From positions 1 through 64,000 of the forward strand of contig NW_020167532.1 in the NCBI RefSeq assembly GCF_001641265.1: 64,000 nucleotides of DNA. The letters run 5' to 3'. The stretch comes from Pseudogymnoascus destructans. Taxonomy: Eukaryota > Ascomycota > Leotiomycetes > Thelebolales > Thelebolaceae. This document shows, piece by piece, positions 32,601-43,820 of this stretch. The first letter of the stretch is position 1. Each line of letters opens with the position of its first letter. Below the pieces are notes generated by a model. It was not told the origin of the DNA and did not search any database. It saw only the letters and a list, made by a program, of their open reading frames with translations. The translations under genes were made by a program, and so were the position numbers.

Positions 32601-33268
32601 CTTACCGCGCGTTGCCGACGCCGAAACCCCCGTTCCGCGCGTGGATGGCGGAGTACCATTCTGAGCTGGCGGAGGAGCCGTGGTGGGGGGCACGGGTGCG
32701 AATGCTTCAGCTTTTAGGGGCGGAGGGGGCGGATTACGATGTCGATGCTGTGAGGGAGCGTGTTGAGCCGCTGGCGGACGCGCTGGTGTTGGAGATGATT
32801 GTGTTGTGTTCGCGGCGGGGGGCGCATGAGGATGCGTTGAGGTTGCTGGTTAGGGGTCTGGGGGACTATGATGGTGCGATTCGATACGCGCTGTTTGGTG
32901 GCGGGGGGACGTATCATCCTGTCTCCGGGGCGCTACAAGGTTCCGCAGGCGGAGTGGAAGAGCAGCGGCGGTTATTCAGGGGGTTACTGGGCGAATTTTT
33001 GGGAATCGAAGACGTGGCAGAGAGGGTTGAGATGACGGGAGTGCTACTAGGACGGTTTGGGGGGTGGTTTGATGTCATGGAGGTGCTGGGGCTGGCGCCG
33101 GAGGGGTGGAGTGTTAGTGTTTTCGGCGGGTTTTTGGAGAGTGCGTTGAGGAGGGTGGGGAGGGAGAGGAGGGAGGGGATGGTGGTTAGGGCGCTGGCGG
33201 CGGGGGAGAATTTGGCGGTTGGGGGGGAGTGGGTGGGGAGGGTGGAGGGGGTGGTTGTTGAGGAGTGA
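29634..33268 (+). CDS. VPS3 / TGFBRAP1-like CORVET subunit
   Basis: Exons 29634-29784 and 29862-33268 give 1185 residues; the intron ends GGCTGCAG and joins in frame (G plus AG). The N-terminal half shows a CNH-type beta-propeller (ESNLYVGTSASEILHF, VQQILLLPAANKACVLCNSTVTFYSLPEL, KSIDFAGCTI). It has a Ser/Pro-rich insert at about residues 230-330, and the C-terminal half is helical with Vps39/TRAP1-like repeats. VPS3 is a Rab5 (Vps21)-binding subunit of the CORVET tethering complex on early endosomes. The third quarter is unusually GC-rich, and the terminal 100 residues are Gly/Val/Arg-rich. The family assignment rests on the N-terminal block and overall length. Confidence 0.85.
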
Positions 33269-35264
33269 TGGGATAGGGGTAAGAGAGCAGCACGCCCACT
33301 GCCAGAGCAGAGCCGCACGCTGTCCGCGCGGCATTATTGTGCAGCAGCGCGGTGCAGTGCAGGGCAGCGCAGTACATAATACGAAAGCCACCATCCATCG
33401 TGCATCACATCGCATCACATGGCAGCGCAGTGCATCCCCTATCCCGCTCCGCCATCCCCCAGCGCCCAGCACCCAGCTCCAGGCCCCAACCCCTTAGCCC
33501 CCACGCCCACCTGACCGGACCATCCATCAGCACGCCACAAGTGGCGTGCTGGCATCTCCCATCCATCCATCCCATCTCAATCCGTCGCACAACCCACCTC
33601 ATCCCATCCACAACCCATCCCATCCCATCCCATCCCGTCTCAAGAGCCAGCGAGTCCAGACGGCACAGCGACCGAGTGCGTAGGACGAGACGCGGGAAGG
33701 GAGAGGGAGGTTGCCGTGGGGGTGGTCGTGCTGGCGCGGGTCAGTGGTTGGTTAGTTGGCTACTGGACAGTGGATGGTGGACAGCAAAGCCTAGGGGAGG
33801 CGGCGGCGGTGGATGATGGCCGACGTGCTCGACACCGGCGGAAGACACCGGCTGGTGCGCGGGTGGGTGAGTGATTAAGCTTACCGCGTTGCTTATGCCT
33901 TGAGTAGGGAACGTGGGGACGGGTGAGAAATGAGCAGGAGGAAGTGTGAAATGCGGAGGGGGAGGGGTTGGATGAGAGGAGGGGCGGGTTATTTGGACTA
34001 AAGTGGTGGAGTGTTGTAGGGCTGAGGTGGTGGTGGGTACGGGTAGGGAGATATCAACGACTGGCCCGCAGACAAAGAGATAAGGGCAAAAGGGGTGCTT
34101 ACCGGCCCTTTCCGTTCATCGTATGCACGAGTAAGGAGATGCCTGCCCTCGAACCCGTTTCATAGGGCTACCCTGTCCGGTCTACTATGGTTTGCTTAGG
34201 AGTGTGTTAAAAAGGGGGTTTGGCTGATGATTGGACTACATGCGTTTGGGCCTCATAGGGCTGGGAGGGGGTGTACTTAGTACTCCGTACATCAATGATG
34301 AAACGCCCTCTCTCTTTTACGGTACGCTCTTTTTATACGTTCTTTTACGGGCTTACACTCCATATCGCCGAAAACAGCACATATGAGGCCCTATTGGCTA
34401 ACACCCTAAGATTAGATCATCTCACCAGCCATCTCTACACACCCGCGACCGGCATCCACTGGCCCACTGGCACTGGCCCTCGGGCGCCCCGACAGGCGCG
34501 ATCACCCGTCCTACCGCACCCGCAGCCGTGAGTCGCAGAACGAATCCACCGCCAAGGGAACAATATAGTGGTGTTGTACAACCCTTACATCGCATCTCGC
34601 ATCCAAGGCCTCGACATGAACACAATCAAGCGCATCGCATGGCATGGCATCGTACGAACGAACGAACGGGAGGGAATACCAACACAACACCAAGACGAAC
34701 GAACGCACATGGCGTCCACGCGCTCTCGTCGCTTGTGTCCCCCTTCTCGTTCTCGATAACCCCCCCCCCCTCCCTACCCTCGTCGTCGATGCTGTACATT
34801 CCGTTGTGAGGCCCCGTGTATGCATAGAAGTCCACACCACTGCATCTGTCAGTCATCCCCGACTGGTAAGGAAGGCACACACCGCTAAGAATCGCCTACT
34901 CGGGGCTGCCGCTGCGGTTTCGATGGTACAGTATGATACACACCGTAGCGCACAGCACCGGCGGACACGGCAGGCAGCCATGACACCATGAACCCTCATC
35001 TATTCTGTGGTGTATAGATGTATGTATCGTATCTTTCTTACATCAGTTTGCAATCTCACCGCAGCGGTAAGCACAGTATCGACCAGACCACCACAGCACC
35101 GGCGACTCCGCGCGCTAACGGGAGGGGAGGGGGCATGCGGACGAATGGTGGTAGGGTAACCACTCTCCTCTGATCCTCCTCCTATTATAACAGTACTATT
35201 ATGTATGTTGGTATATTGGGTTTGTGGAATCGGGGGGGGGAGGTAGCGCGAAGATAGCCGGGCG

Positions 35265-35298
35265 CATGGCATGGCATGGCATGGCATGGCATGGCATG
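35265..35298. repeat. (CATGG)n microsatellite
   Basis: About seven copies of the pentamer CATGG in tandem. Confidence 0.9.
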
Positions 35299-35761
35299 TG
35301 TCGTAGGGCTGTGTCCTGTGCGACGAGCGGGTGGGTGTGGGTTGGTGCCTGCTTTGTGGACTTTTGATACTGTGCGAGGGAGGAGGGACGGACGGGGCGG
35401 GGGATGGGATGGGGATGGGGATAATACGATGGTGTCACGGCTCGGGGGATCGCTGTGTGTGCGGAGGTAGGTGACGAGGAGTCGCATCCTCCTCGTCGTC
35501 ATCCCCATCCCCGAGTACGAGGGAGCACAGAGGCAGGTACGCTCCCGTCGTCCCCCGTCGGTCGCCGGTTGGTCTGGAACGTGGGATGGATGGGGTGGGG
35601 CATACGGGGTAGGATGAGATGAGGATGAGACTGTCCCTCCTTCCCTTTTTTGCTCGCCGGTCTGTACGAATGTGTGTTTCAAAGTCGAACCAGAGGAGTC
35701 TCCGCCCCCATCCCTTATCCGACCGGTCGGCAGTTCTATATCGCCGCCGCCAAACTTCTAT

Positions 35762-35896
35762 TTTGGTTACCCTTTCCCTACCCTTTCCCACTATTTCCCT
35801 ACCCTTTCCCACTATTTCCCACTATTTCCCACCCTTTCCCACCCTTTCCCACCCTTTCCCACCCTTTCCCACCCTTTCCCACCCTTTCCCTGGCCC
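35762..35896. repeat. CCCTTTCCCA-type minisatellite
   Basis: About a dozen copies of a roughly 10-bp pyrimidine-rich unit (CCCTTTCCCA, with CTA variants at the left end). Confidence 0.85.
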
Positions 35897-36901
35897 TCTA
35901 ACTAGCGTCGGCCCTCTAACTAGCGTCCCGCCGCCCCCTGCCACACTCTCGCTGTCCGGAATAGGACTCATCCCACGAACCGCACGGACGAAGGTTGTGC
36001 CGTTTCGTGTCCATGTCTGTCTGTGCGCTGGGAGGCTCTGACCACCACCGACACCGAGACTACATACCATCCCACCATCACCATCCGTGCAAGGGAAGTT
36101 AGCAGCGGGGATCCCTTGCGACCGACCCCTTGCTGACGGATCCCCTACTGACGGATCCCTTACTGACCGGTATGGAGTGGAGATGGTGGGATTGCATGGG
36201 ATGGGTGCACCAAGGGATCCGAGACGGATGGGAGGGGGTAGGGTGTCGGGTGTGAGACATGGATGCGATGCGGTGTGGAGACTGTACGGCCGGGTCGGGT
36301 CAGATGGTGCAAAACATCTCACTCACCTCAATCATCACCGGCACAACCCATAACACAATACAGATGCACCCCCATCCGTCCTAGCTCCCCTCCCACCCGT
36401 CATCGTCATCTCGGAGTGTGCGATCGCATTGTGGCTGGGTACCGCAAACCTAACCCGATCAAGCCACAAACCTACGCGCACCAACTTCTTTACGGGCGGG
36501 GGGAGCGGGAAGGAAGGGGATTGGAGGGATTGGAGGGGTGGGGTCGTAGGGCTGTGTGGATGGGTGGTGGGTGTGTGGGGTGTGTGAGTGTGTGGCGGAG
36601 ATTGGTGGCTGGACCGGAGTGGACTGGGAGGGTGGAGGTCGGGGGGTTCGCCCAACTACTCTATTGTAAATACTTCCCTGTTTAATCCACAGGATTTCCA
36701 GTGCCATGGTGTGGATGTGTCGAGTTATTTCGCTAGGCTTTGTTAGGGGATGGACGACGCGATGGACGGCGCGATGGGTGCCTGGTGTGACGTGCATACT
36801 GACGCGGTAGGGTGCTAATCACGGACGGACTGCTGTATCTCAAGACGGACGGCCAGCGGTGGTGAGGGTGCTGCCGAATCCAAGTTATCTCACCTGTCAC
36901 T

Positions 36902-36902
<1 letters not shown>

Positions 36903-36936
<34 letters not shown>
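36903..36936. repeat. (CCGCCCA)n short tandem repeat
   Basis: Five tandem copies of a 7-bp unit. Confidence 0.8.
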
Positions 36937-36937
<1 letters not shown>

Positions 36938-37109
36938 ATCCTCGGGAAGGGAAGGGAAGAAGGGGTCTCAACAGCCAGCCGTCCATGTCGTCTCCGTACC
37001 GTCTCATCAGACTCGTCTCTCCACCGGCCTTGGCGTTCGATCGATACATCAGCCGGTGACAAAACTCCAACTACTGCGGTACAGTACGTACCCCTTTACG
37101 GAGAATCTG

Positions 37110-37161
37110 CAGGGCAGGGCAGGGCAGGGCAGGGCAGGCAGGGCAGGGCAGGGCAGGCAGG
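37110..37161. repeat. (GGGCA)n microsatellite
   Basis: Tandem GGGCA pentamers interrupted twice by GGCA. Confidence 0.85.
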
Positions 37162-37274
37162 GGCTCACCGGGATGTGGGTGCCCCGGCGCGCATCCATCC
37201 AGCTCCATCCAGCTCCATGGGATAGGTGGGATAAGTGGGTGGGTGGGATGTAGCGGGGGGAGGGGCGGGTTGGT

Positions 37275-37340
37275 AGGGTTTGCAGGGTTTGCAGGGTTTG
37301 CAGGGTTTGCAGGGTTTGCAGGGTTTGCAGGGTTTGCAGG
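37275..37340. repeat. (GGGTTTGCA)n minisatellite
   Basis: About seven exact copies of a 9-bp unit. It is not the canonical TTAGGG telomere repeat. Confidence 0.9.
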
Positions 37341-37473
37341 GGGACGGGGGGTGGGGTGATGAGTTGTTCGTTTAACTATGCCGGAAGGGGGGGATACGGG
37401 GAGGGGAGAGATGTATATTAATTAGAGTTTAGGTGGTGGTGGTGGTGGATAGGAAGGTACTGACGCCCGAACG

Positions 37474-37718
37474 AGTATACTGTACCGAGTATACTGTACG
37501 ACAAACAGTATACTGTACGACAAACGAGTATACTGTACGACAAACAGTATACTGTACGACAAACGAGTATACTGTACGACAAACAGTATACTGTACGACA
37601 AACGAGTATACTGTACGACAAACAGTATACTGTACGACAAACAGTATACTATACGACAAACAGTATACTGTACGACAAACAGTATACTATACGACAAACG
37701 AGTATACTGTACGACAAA
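37474..37718. repeat. AGTATACTGTACGACAAAC minisatellite, 13 copies
   Basis: Thirteen copies of a unit containing TATACTGTAC (two have TATACTATAC). Unit lengths alternate between 19 bp (CAAACAG junction) and 20 bp (CAAACGAG junction) over much of the array, giving a higher-order period of 39 bp. Each unit contains the palindrome GTATAC. Confidence 0.92.
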
Positions 37719-37907
37719 GGCAGAATGCGAACAGGCGACACAAAACGACCGTCCTGCATTGGATGGGATTTCTTTCGGCGTTGTCTCGCAGGGCTTGTCT
37801 TGGGGAAGGGGAGGGGAGGGTGAGCGTCGGCGCGGCGTAGAGGCGGTGGGGTGGTGGGTGGGTGGTACGGCTTGGTGTGGGATGGTGGTATGTCGGTCCT
37901 ACTACAG

Positions 37908-38000
37908 AGTACATCCCTCCCCCTACCGTCCTACTACATCCCTCCCCCTACCGTCCTACTACATCCCTCCCCCTACCGTCCTACATCCCTCCCTCCCCCT
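37908..38000. repeat. CTACATCCCTCCCCCTACCGTC tandem repeat
   Basis: About four copies of a 22-25-bp pyrimidine-rich unit, running into a long CT-rich tract up to 38160. Confidence 0.8.
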
Positions 38001-38425
38001 CCCCCCTAGCGCCCTCCCTACCCGCCCATCCCATCCCCGACCCATCATTAGCCTCTCCTCTCCCCGTCTCTCCCTCCCCCTCCCCCCTCCCTCCCCCGTC
38101 TCCCCCTCCCCCTCCCGTCTCCCCCTCCCTCTCCCTCCCCCCTTACCCCTGCCCACCCCATTCCCAAAACAGCCGTGTCTTTCCTGGCCCAAAGCAAACC
38201 AAAGCACCTACCAAGCACGGAATCCGCCTCGTCTCGCCTCGCTTCGGGCGTGCGGTGGAAGGGACAGAGTGGATGGGTGGAAGGGACAGAGTTGGAGCGG
38301 TAACCTTGTCCGAACCATGTCTGCGGCCCGTGGTTGGCTGGGGAGGGGGGGGATTGGGAAATTGTCAATATGCTGTACTACTTACTATGTACTAGGAGGG
38401 GATGTAGGTGTGTGACGCCGTCCTG

Positions 38426-38426
38426 T

Positions 38427-38473
<47 letters not shown>

Positions 38474-38474
38474 G
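38426..38474. repeat. (TCTG)n microsatellite
   Basis: About eleven perfect TCTG tetramers. Confidence 0.95.
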
Positions 38475-38634
38475 GTGGGTGGTGGGTGGGGTTGGTGGTA
38501 CTGGGTGGGATGGGGTGTATGGGGTGTATGGGGTGTATGTTAATAAGACAGTTGGCGTGGTTGAGAGTGGACGATGGATATGATTGATTTGATGGATACA
38601 ATTGGATACAATGGGATTATACAGAGGTTGAATT

Positions 38635-38745
38635 CGATCAGCACGATCAACATGATCAGCACGATCAACACGATCAACACGATCAACACGATCAACACGA
38701 TCAACACGATCAACCCAATCAACCCAATCAACACAATCAATTAAT
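38635..38745. repeat. (ATCAACACG)n minisatellite
   Basis: About twelve copies of a 9-bp unit with variants ATCAGCACG and ATCAACCCA, decaying into ATCAATTAAT on the right. Confidence 0.88.
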
Positions 38746-38984
38746 ACACGCAATAACACAATCCATTAATACACACAATCAATTAATACACACAGTTCAA
38801 TTCAATCTTCTCTCTTTCGAGTAACAGTAGTAGACTCCCAGTACAACCGTCCCAGACCTGACCAGCGAGACACACCCCACATGACATTCTGTATACAGGG
38901 GTGTACACCACCAGAGTTATCCTTGATGCCACTCTCTCTTGTACTCTGCATCTCTTGGGTTATTGTCCCTCTGTAATGCACCCC

Positions 38985-39030
38985 ATCCTTCTCTATCCTT
39001 CCCTATCCTTCCCTATCCTTCCCTATCCTC
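38985..39030. repeat. (CCTATCCTTC)n short tandem repeat
   Basis: Four to five copies of a 10-bp pyrimidine unit. Confidence 0.75.
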
Positions 39031-39103
39031 TTCCTCTTCCTCTCCCTCTCCCTCTTCCTCACGTACTCCGTACCCCATGCATCTCTAATCTTGCAACCCC
39101 CGA

Positions 39104-39186
39104 CCGACCCCCCGACCGACCCCCGACCCCCCGACCGACCCCCCGACCGACCCCCCGACCCCCCGACCCCCCCGACCCCCCGACCC
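39104..39186. repeat. CCCCGACC-type tandem repeat
   Basis: A C-rich array of CCGACC/CCCCGAC units of varying length; the opposite strand is G-rich and could form quadruplexes. Confidence 0.8.
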
Positions 39187-39616
39187 TCGCAAGAACCCTG
39201 GTCAAAATCCTTGTCAACCATCATCATAGCCCCCCCCAAGTCAATGTCAACTCAACCCCCATCCAAATCCACCATCCCTACACTCCCCCCCCCCCCAAGA
39301 CAGAAGCACCTGAAATAAAAATAAAAATATGAGAAATGAGAAACATATCAACCCTCCCCTCCTCCCCATCTTTGCTCGAGTCGCTCTTTCTCTCACCACT
39401 CACCCTCAACCTCAACCTCAATATAATTTATACCATCCCTACCATCATCACGACCATCATCACGACCACCATCACTCGCTATCAGCAGCTTCAACCTACC
39501 TCGGCGTCTCCGAAAACACTCTAATAATATAATACCGACGCGCCGCTCACTCTCGCCCATCCGTCCCACAGCTTCGAATTCTTCCCCCGCTGTAATCTGA
39601 GCTCTTCCCAACACCG

Positions 39617-39691
39617 CTGTCGATTGTCTCTTCGCTGTCGATTGTCTCTTCCGCTGTCGATTGTCTCTTCCGCTGTCGATTGTCTCTTCCA
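39617..39691. repeat. CGCTGTCGATTGTCTCTTC minisatellite in the putative 5' UTR
   Basis: Four copies of an 18-19-bp unit, about 280 bases upstream of the C2H2 factor start. Confidence 0.88.
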
Positions 39692-39968
39692 ACTACCACG
39701 TACCTGGACTCCAACTCCCGAAACCACCACCTCGAGAAAACACCTCGCCGAACACCAAAACACACAAAACACCATCCGACGAGAATATTCTTTAATTCCA
39801 ATTCCAGCGAGGTATGTTCATCGCCCGCATCGCTGCAGATGATCTCATTGGGGGAGCACCAGAGAATTTGGTTTGGTTGCTGACCTATGCCCTGTATTGC
39901 TTAGCCTGCGCAGCCTCACCAGCACAGCCTCGCCCACCCGCAGAACACCACCCCAATAATAAATAATC

Positions 39969-42206
39969 ATGACGGCCATTCTCCACAACCAAAACTATAA
40001 CCCCGCGCACAATATGAACGAGCAATACGAAGAAGCCGATTTCCCTCTCTTCACCGACAGTCACATCTACGCTGCTGAACTCATCAGCATGAACAACCTC
40101 TCGACCTTCAACATGGACCCAGCGCTCGTCGCTTACAACTTCCAGCGATCCACGGTACCACAGGATCCCTATGCGAGTCCCAACTTCGCTTCCGAACAGC
40201 ACTGCAAGACTGAGACAGCGGAATTCGCCAAGGGATCACCCACCCTCTACCCTGCCGGGTCCCCTGAACTTCGCTGCCCTCTACCCTCCAACCCCTCCAG
40301 TGCCTCCGGACCTTCTGCCGCCTCGTCCGCCATCGGCTCGCCCTACGCCACCCATGCGCAGATCCCTTCCGCCATCCCCGAGTGGGCCTCCCACCAAGGG
40401 CTGGGTCTCGCGCCCACCATCGCCGGCGATTACGGCTACGTCAACGACTTCAGCTTTGGCGCGAGTCTCGAGCACGATTTCGCTTTCGCGGATATGGACA
40501 AGCCCATGGGCTTTGTGGGTGAGTGTGCGAGCCTTCCTGCTTCATCAGCATCTACCCCTCGTGCTCCAATTCCTTCTACTCTCTCTCCTATCGATTCGCT
40601 CCTCGCGCAGTCTACCGCGATCAACATCGCGTCTCCATTGACCGCCATGTCTCCGCCTCCGCGGAGGGACAGTCTTCACTTCCAGTCCGCGCAGAGTACT
40701 TCTTCTCCTTTGTCTTCGCGACGGGCCTCTGCCCTTGACGTGGCGGGGCACATGCAGGGTCCTCCGGGGGTTTCTCTTCCATATCAGCTTCATCCCATCT
40801 CTTCTCCCGTCTTTTCGCCCACTCGCGGCTTTTTCGTGTCTCCTGTCACCTATTCCGGTCGGTTTCCTCCATCGAAGTGTCCACCGCCTTTTGCACGAGC
40901 TGCTGCTAACCCGTCTCTTGCAGATCCCTCAATCCTCCACTCCTACACCGGCGCCCCAATTCCGAGCCCAATGCCGCAAGAGGAGTTCGTCCAACAGACA
41001 ATGTACCCACCACACTCGCCCAGCCCCTCCGAAATGTCCTCCCGATCCTCCAAGCGCGTCAAGTCCTCCGCCTCGCCCTACATGCAATCCTACGCGCCCT
41101 ACCCATACCCCTCGCGCCGCGGCTCCATCGCCTCCGCCTCCCCCGACTCCCCCGACTCCTCCTCCTCAACCCCACGCACCTACTGCCCCTTCGCCACCTG
41201 CGGCAAATCCTTCAAGGACCTCAAGGCGCACATGCTCACGCACCAGACGGAGCGCCCCGAGAAATGCCCCATCACCACCTGCGAATACCACATCAAGGGC
41301 TTCGCGCGCAAGTACGACAAGAACCGCCACACCCTCACTCACTACAAGGGCACCATGGTGTGCGGCTTCTGCCCTGGCTCCGGGTCCGCGGCTGAGAAAT
41401 CATTTAACCGCGCAGACGTCTTCAAACGCCATCTCACAGGCGTCCACTGCGTCGAGCAGGTCCCGCCTAACTCCCGCCGCAAGACGAGCAATGGCTCCTC
41501 TTCCGGCCCTACTTCGGCAGCTGGTAGCGCCACCACCACCGGCCGCCCCGTCGGCTACGCGCCTGACGCTACGGGACGCTGCAGCACCTGTGGCGCTATG
41601 TTCCCCAGCGCGCAGGACTTCTACGAGCACCTCGACGACTGCGTCCTGCGCCTCGTGCAGCAGGAAGAGCCCGCTGAGGCGATCAACGCCGAGCGTCTCG
41701 CTGAGGTATCGGGCGATCGCGCGGTCCTGGAGACGCTCCGCGCGTCGAATTTACCTACTACCACACCTGATCAGACATCCTTCTCCGACGCCGAGGACGG
41801 CGAAGACGATGCTGCGAATGACGAAGATGATGAGAACTCCGCCCGCCCTGCTGGTCGCAAGGGCGCCAAGCGCGGGCTAACCCACTCCAAAGGTGGCGTG
41901 GCGCTCACGCACCCCAAGGGCGGTCGCAAGAAGCGCAAGGATTACCCCTCCAGCTGGGGGTGTCCGGCGGCGCAGATGAAGATGAAGAAGCGCGTCCTAT
42001 GTGTGTTTGATGGCGGGAGGAGGCTGTGGAAGGATGATATGATGTTGGATGCTGATTTTGAAGTCCGCGTCCCGCTAGGGCCGGAAGGGGGGGGGAGGTA
42101 CGTGACGGATTTGGATGTACAGACCCTCAGGAGGGCGGGGGGGTTTCATGGGGCGACGGGGGAGGAGAGGGGGGAGGATGTGGATTTGGAGGAGTTGATG
42201 GAGTGA
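39969..42206 (+). CDS. C2H2 zinc-finger transcription factor
   Basis: An open frame of 745 residues starts at 39969. The first 400 residues are Ser/Pro-rich and disordered. Residues about 405-500 hold a C2H2 array: YCPFATCGKSFKDLKAHMLTH, then a CPITTCEYH finger ending RHTLTH, then VCGFCPGSG with HLTGVH. A separate CSTCGAMF..HLDDC finger lies near 540. A Lys/Arg-rich basic segment (GAKRGL, GGRKKRKD) and a conserved C-terminal block follow. Fungal proteins of this layout are nuclear DNA-binding regulators; I do not recognise the ortholog, so no symbol is given. Two segments could be in-frame introns: GTGAGT near 40519 to GCGCAG near 40611, and a region ending GCTAACCCGTCTCTTGCAG near 40921. The gene model is therefore uncertain in the middle. 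Confidence 0.85.
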   Translation: MTAILHNQNYNPAHNMNEQYEEADFPLFTDSHIYAAELISMNNLSTFNMDPALVAYNFQRSTVPQDPYASPNFASEQHCKTETAEFAKGSPTLYPAGSPELRCPLPSNPSSASGPSAASSAIGSPYATHAQIPSAIPEWASHQGLGLAPTIAGDYGYVNDFSFGASLEHDFAFADMDKPMGFVGECASLPASSASTPRAPIPSTLSPIDSLLAQSTAINIASPLTAMSPPPRRDSLHFQSAQSTSSPLSSRRASALDVAGHMQGPPGVSLPYQLHPISSPVFSPTRGFFVSPVTYSGRFPPSKCPPPFARAAANPSLADPSILHSYTGAPIPSPMPQEEFVQQTMYPPHSPSPSEMSSRSSKRVKSSASPYMQSYAPYPYPSRRGSIASASPDSPDSSSSTPRTYCPFATCGKSFKDLKAHMLTHQTERPEKCPITTCEYHIKGFARKYDKNRHTLTHYKGTMVCGFCPGSGSAAEKSFNRADVFKRHLTGVHCVEQVPPNSRRKTSNGSSSGPTSAAGSATTTGRPVGYAPDATGRCSTCGAMFPSAQDFYEHLDDCVLRLVQQEEPAEAINAERLAEVSGDRAVLETLRASNLPTTTPDQTSFSDAEDGEDDAANDEDDENSARPAGRKGAKRGLTHSKGGVALTHPKGGRKKRKDYPSSWGCPAAQMKMKKRVLCVFDGGRRLWKDDMMLDADFEVRVPLGPEGGGRYVTDLDVQTLRRAGGFHGATGEERGEDVDLEELME

Positions 42207-43820
42207 TTTGGGGTTATGTGTTTATGATGTTTATGCCCGTTATGTCTTGCGCGTTTGTTGTTTTTTGGGTCCGCGGTGTTTTGTATGATGGCGGGACTGG
42301 GTTGGATTTAAGGAAGAGATACCATGGGATGCGTCGGCGTGTCTAGCGGATGAGAACGGAAAATATCGAGGGGGTTATGATATATGAAAGGAAAGGAAAG
42401 GAGGATCTCGGGGTGAGATTGAGATGGGAGATGGATAGAGAGAGGGAAGGGGACGATCTGATGGTAGATTAGTTATGGGAGGCTATATTGAGAATATATA
42501 CACCGAAACTTTTTTGATCGCTACTACTACTTTTTGTTTCTTATTGCCTTTTCTTGTGAGCTTCGTCTGAGTGTCCTGAATATCTCCATCACATATCAAA
42601 CTAAATCTTTCCCTCAACAACACAACACCGCCTTCCACCTACCACACACCTTCACCCCCACCTCCCCCCCGCAGCTTCGGGATATTTCAAACCAAAGTAC
42701 GCTGGTACGCTGATGGTAAGGTAAGGTAGGTGGGTAGGTATATAACCCAGCTGTCGACGCCTTCTGGCCAGCCCACACAGGAACACCCTACCGCAGACCA
42801 TGTGAGAGGGCGCTGGTCCACTGGGTGGGCGTGGGTGGGCGTGTTTAGAAGGGGGGGGTTGATTGTATGGTGGTGGTGGGGCGGCAGGCAGTTGCCGGGG
42901 TTAATGGTGAGGGGTCGGGACGGTGGAGAGGGGGGGGGGGGGGGAAGGTGAGAGAGGGTTGTGGTGGTGGTGGTGGTGGTGTGAGAAAGGGGCGCGGTGA
43001 GAAGAGGGAGACGACGACGACAACAACACCAAGCAAGAACCAACCAAGGAACTACAATCCCCGGTCTATACAATGGTCCATCCATTTGATGCAGAGGTGC
43101 GACCATCCACCGCAGGGCAGATGCTTGATATTTGCAGGTGCAAATAAGGACATGTGATGCTCGACTATGTAACCCAATGGGTGTTGGCACCGACACGGAG
43201 TCTCAGATGTTCATGACGTTGGCTTTAGATAGCGTAATATGTCTGAAGAGGAGTTTGGGGCATTGGATACCTGTCGAAAATGGCTGTGCTAATGAGGGGA
43301 TGATGGGGCGGTGGAGGGGCGAGCTGTGATGCGGGGAATGGTGGCGGAGAGAACCGTGACGCTGGTGAGAGGACGACGACGATGAGAATAGGACGACAAC
43401 GACAACAGCCCGTCCCCATCTAGGTGGCAGCCTTTACCTCCACGCTCGAAGGCACGTGAACATGACTCGCGTCACAGCCCCATGTCGGTTACCCTTAACG
43501 GTTCCTGGTTCCTGGTTGCTGTGGTCTACTTTCTGCTTCCCATTTCTCTCTTTTCTGCTCGTTCCAAGGGACCACTAGCCAACACGATCATGATGGCCAC
43601 CGCACGGTGGAACACCCGGTCGCTCAGACCGATCACTTGTTTAAATACCTTGCGATCCCCCACATCCAGCACCTCCCTCTTCCAAAATGCTTGCCCTCTC
43701 ACGCCGTCGAACAAGTCAGCCTGATAGATCTTCGTCTCCTCAAGGCAGGCTCCCCACGACTCTGCCTGCGGACCTCTGCGTTTATTTTGTTATCCCAAGT
43801 CTATCGTTGAGTCGCCCATC
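42207..43820. other. 1.6-kb gap with simple repeats
   Basis: No gene was recognised. The sequence has G-runs near 42930, GTG/GAC trinucleotide runs near 42960-43030, and short overlapping frames without domains. It marks the border between the conserved gene and the accessory region. Confidence 0.4.

Larger units (their letters stand above)
33269..39968. other. 6.7-kb repeat-dense region without a recognised gene
   Basis: Nearly every kilobase contains a micro- or minisatellite, listed separately where clear. Open frames are repeat translations. The last 600 bases (from about 39330) are pyrimidine-rich and look like a promoter/5' UTR of the C2H2 factor. A possible UTR intron starts GTATGT near 39810 and ends CAG near 39910-39930. 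The region may also hold a non-coding transcript; nothing in the sequence proves it. Confidence 0.6.

Noticed and set aside
31934..32659. Long minus-strand frame opposite VPS3
   Set aside because: It is a Glu/Val/Gly/Ala-rich antisense shadow of a GC-rich exon; no motif.
37275..37340. Telomere-like GGGTTTGCA array
   Set aside because: The unit is not TTAGGG or a known fungal telomere variant, and conserved genes flank it on both sides, so it is an interstitial minisatellite.
35185..39300. Many long open frames across the satellite region on both strands
   Set aside because: They are translations of simple repeats (Ser/Pro/Arg/Val-rich) with no start context, introns or domains.
33269..39968. 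CRISPR-like array of regularly spaced repeats
   Set aside because: Units are directly tandem without unique spacers, and the genome is fungal.
40171..41880. Long overlapping plus-strand frames inside the C2H2 gene
   Set aside because: They are Pro/Ser/Arg-rich shadows of a GC-rich coding sequence; the zinc fingers occur only in the 39969 frame.
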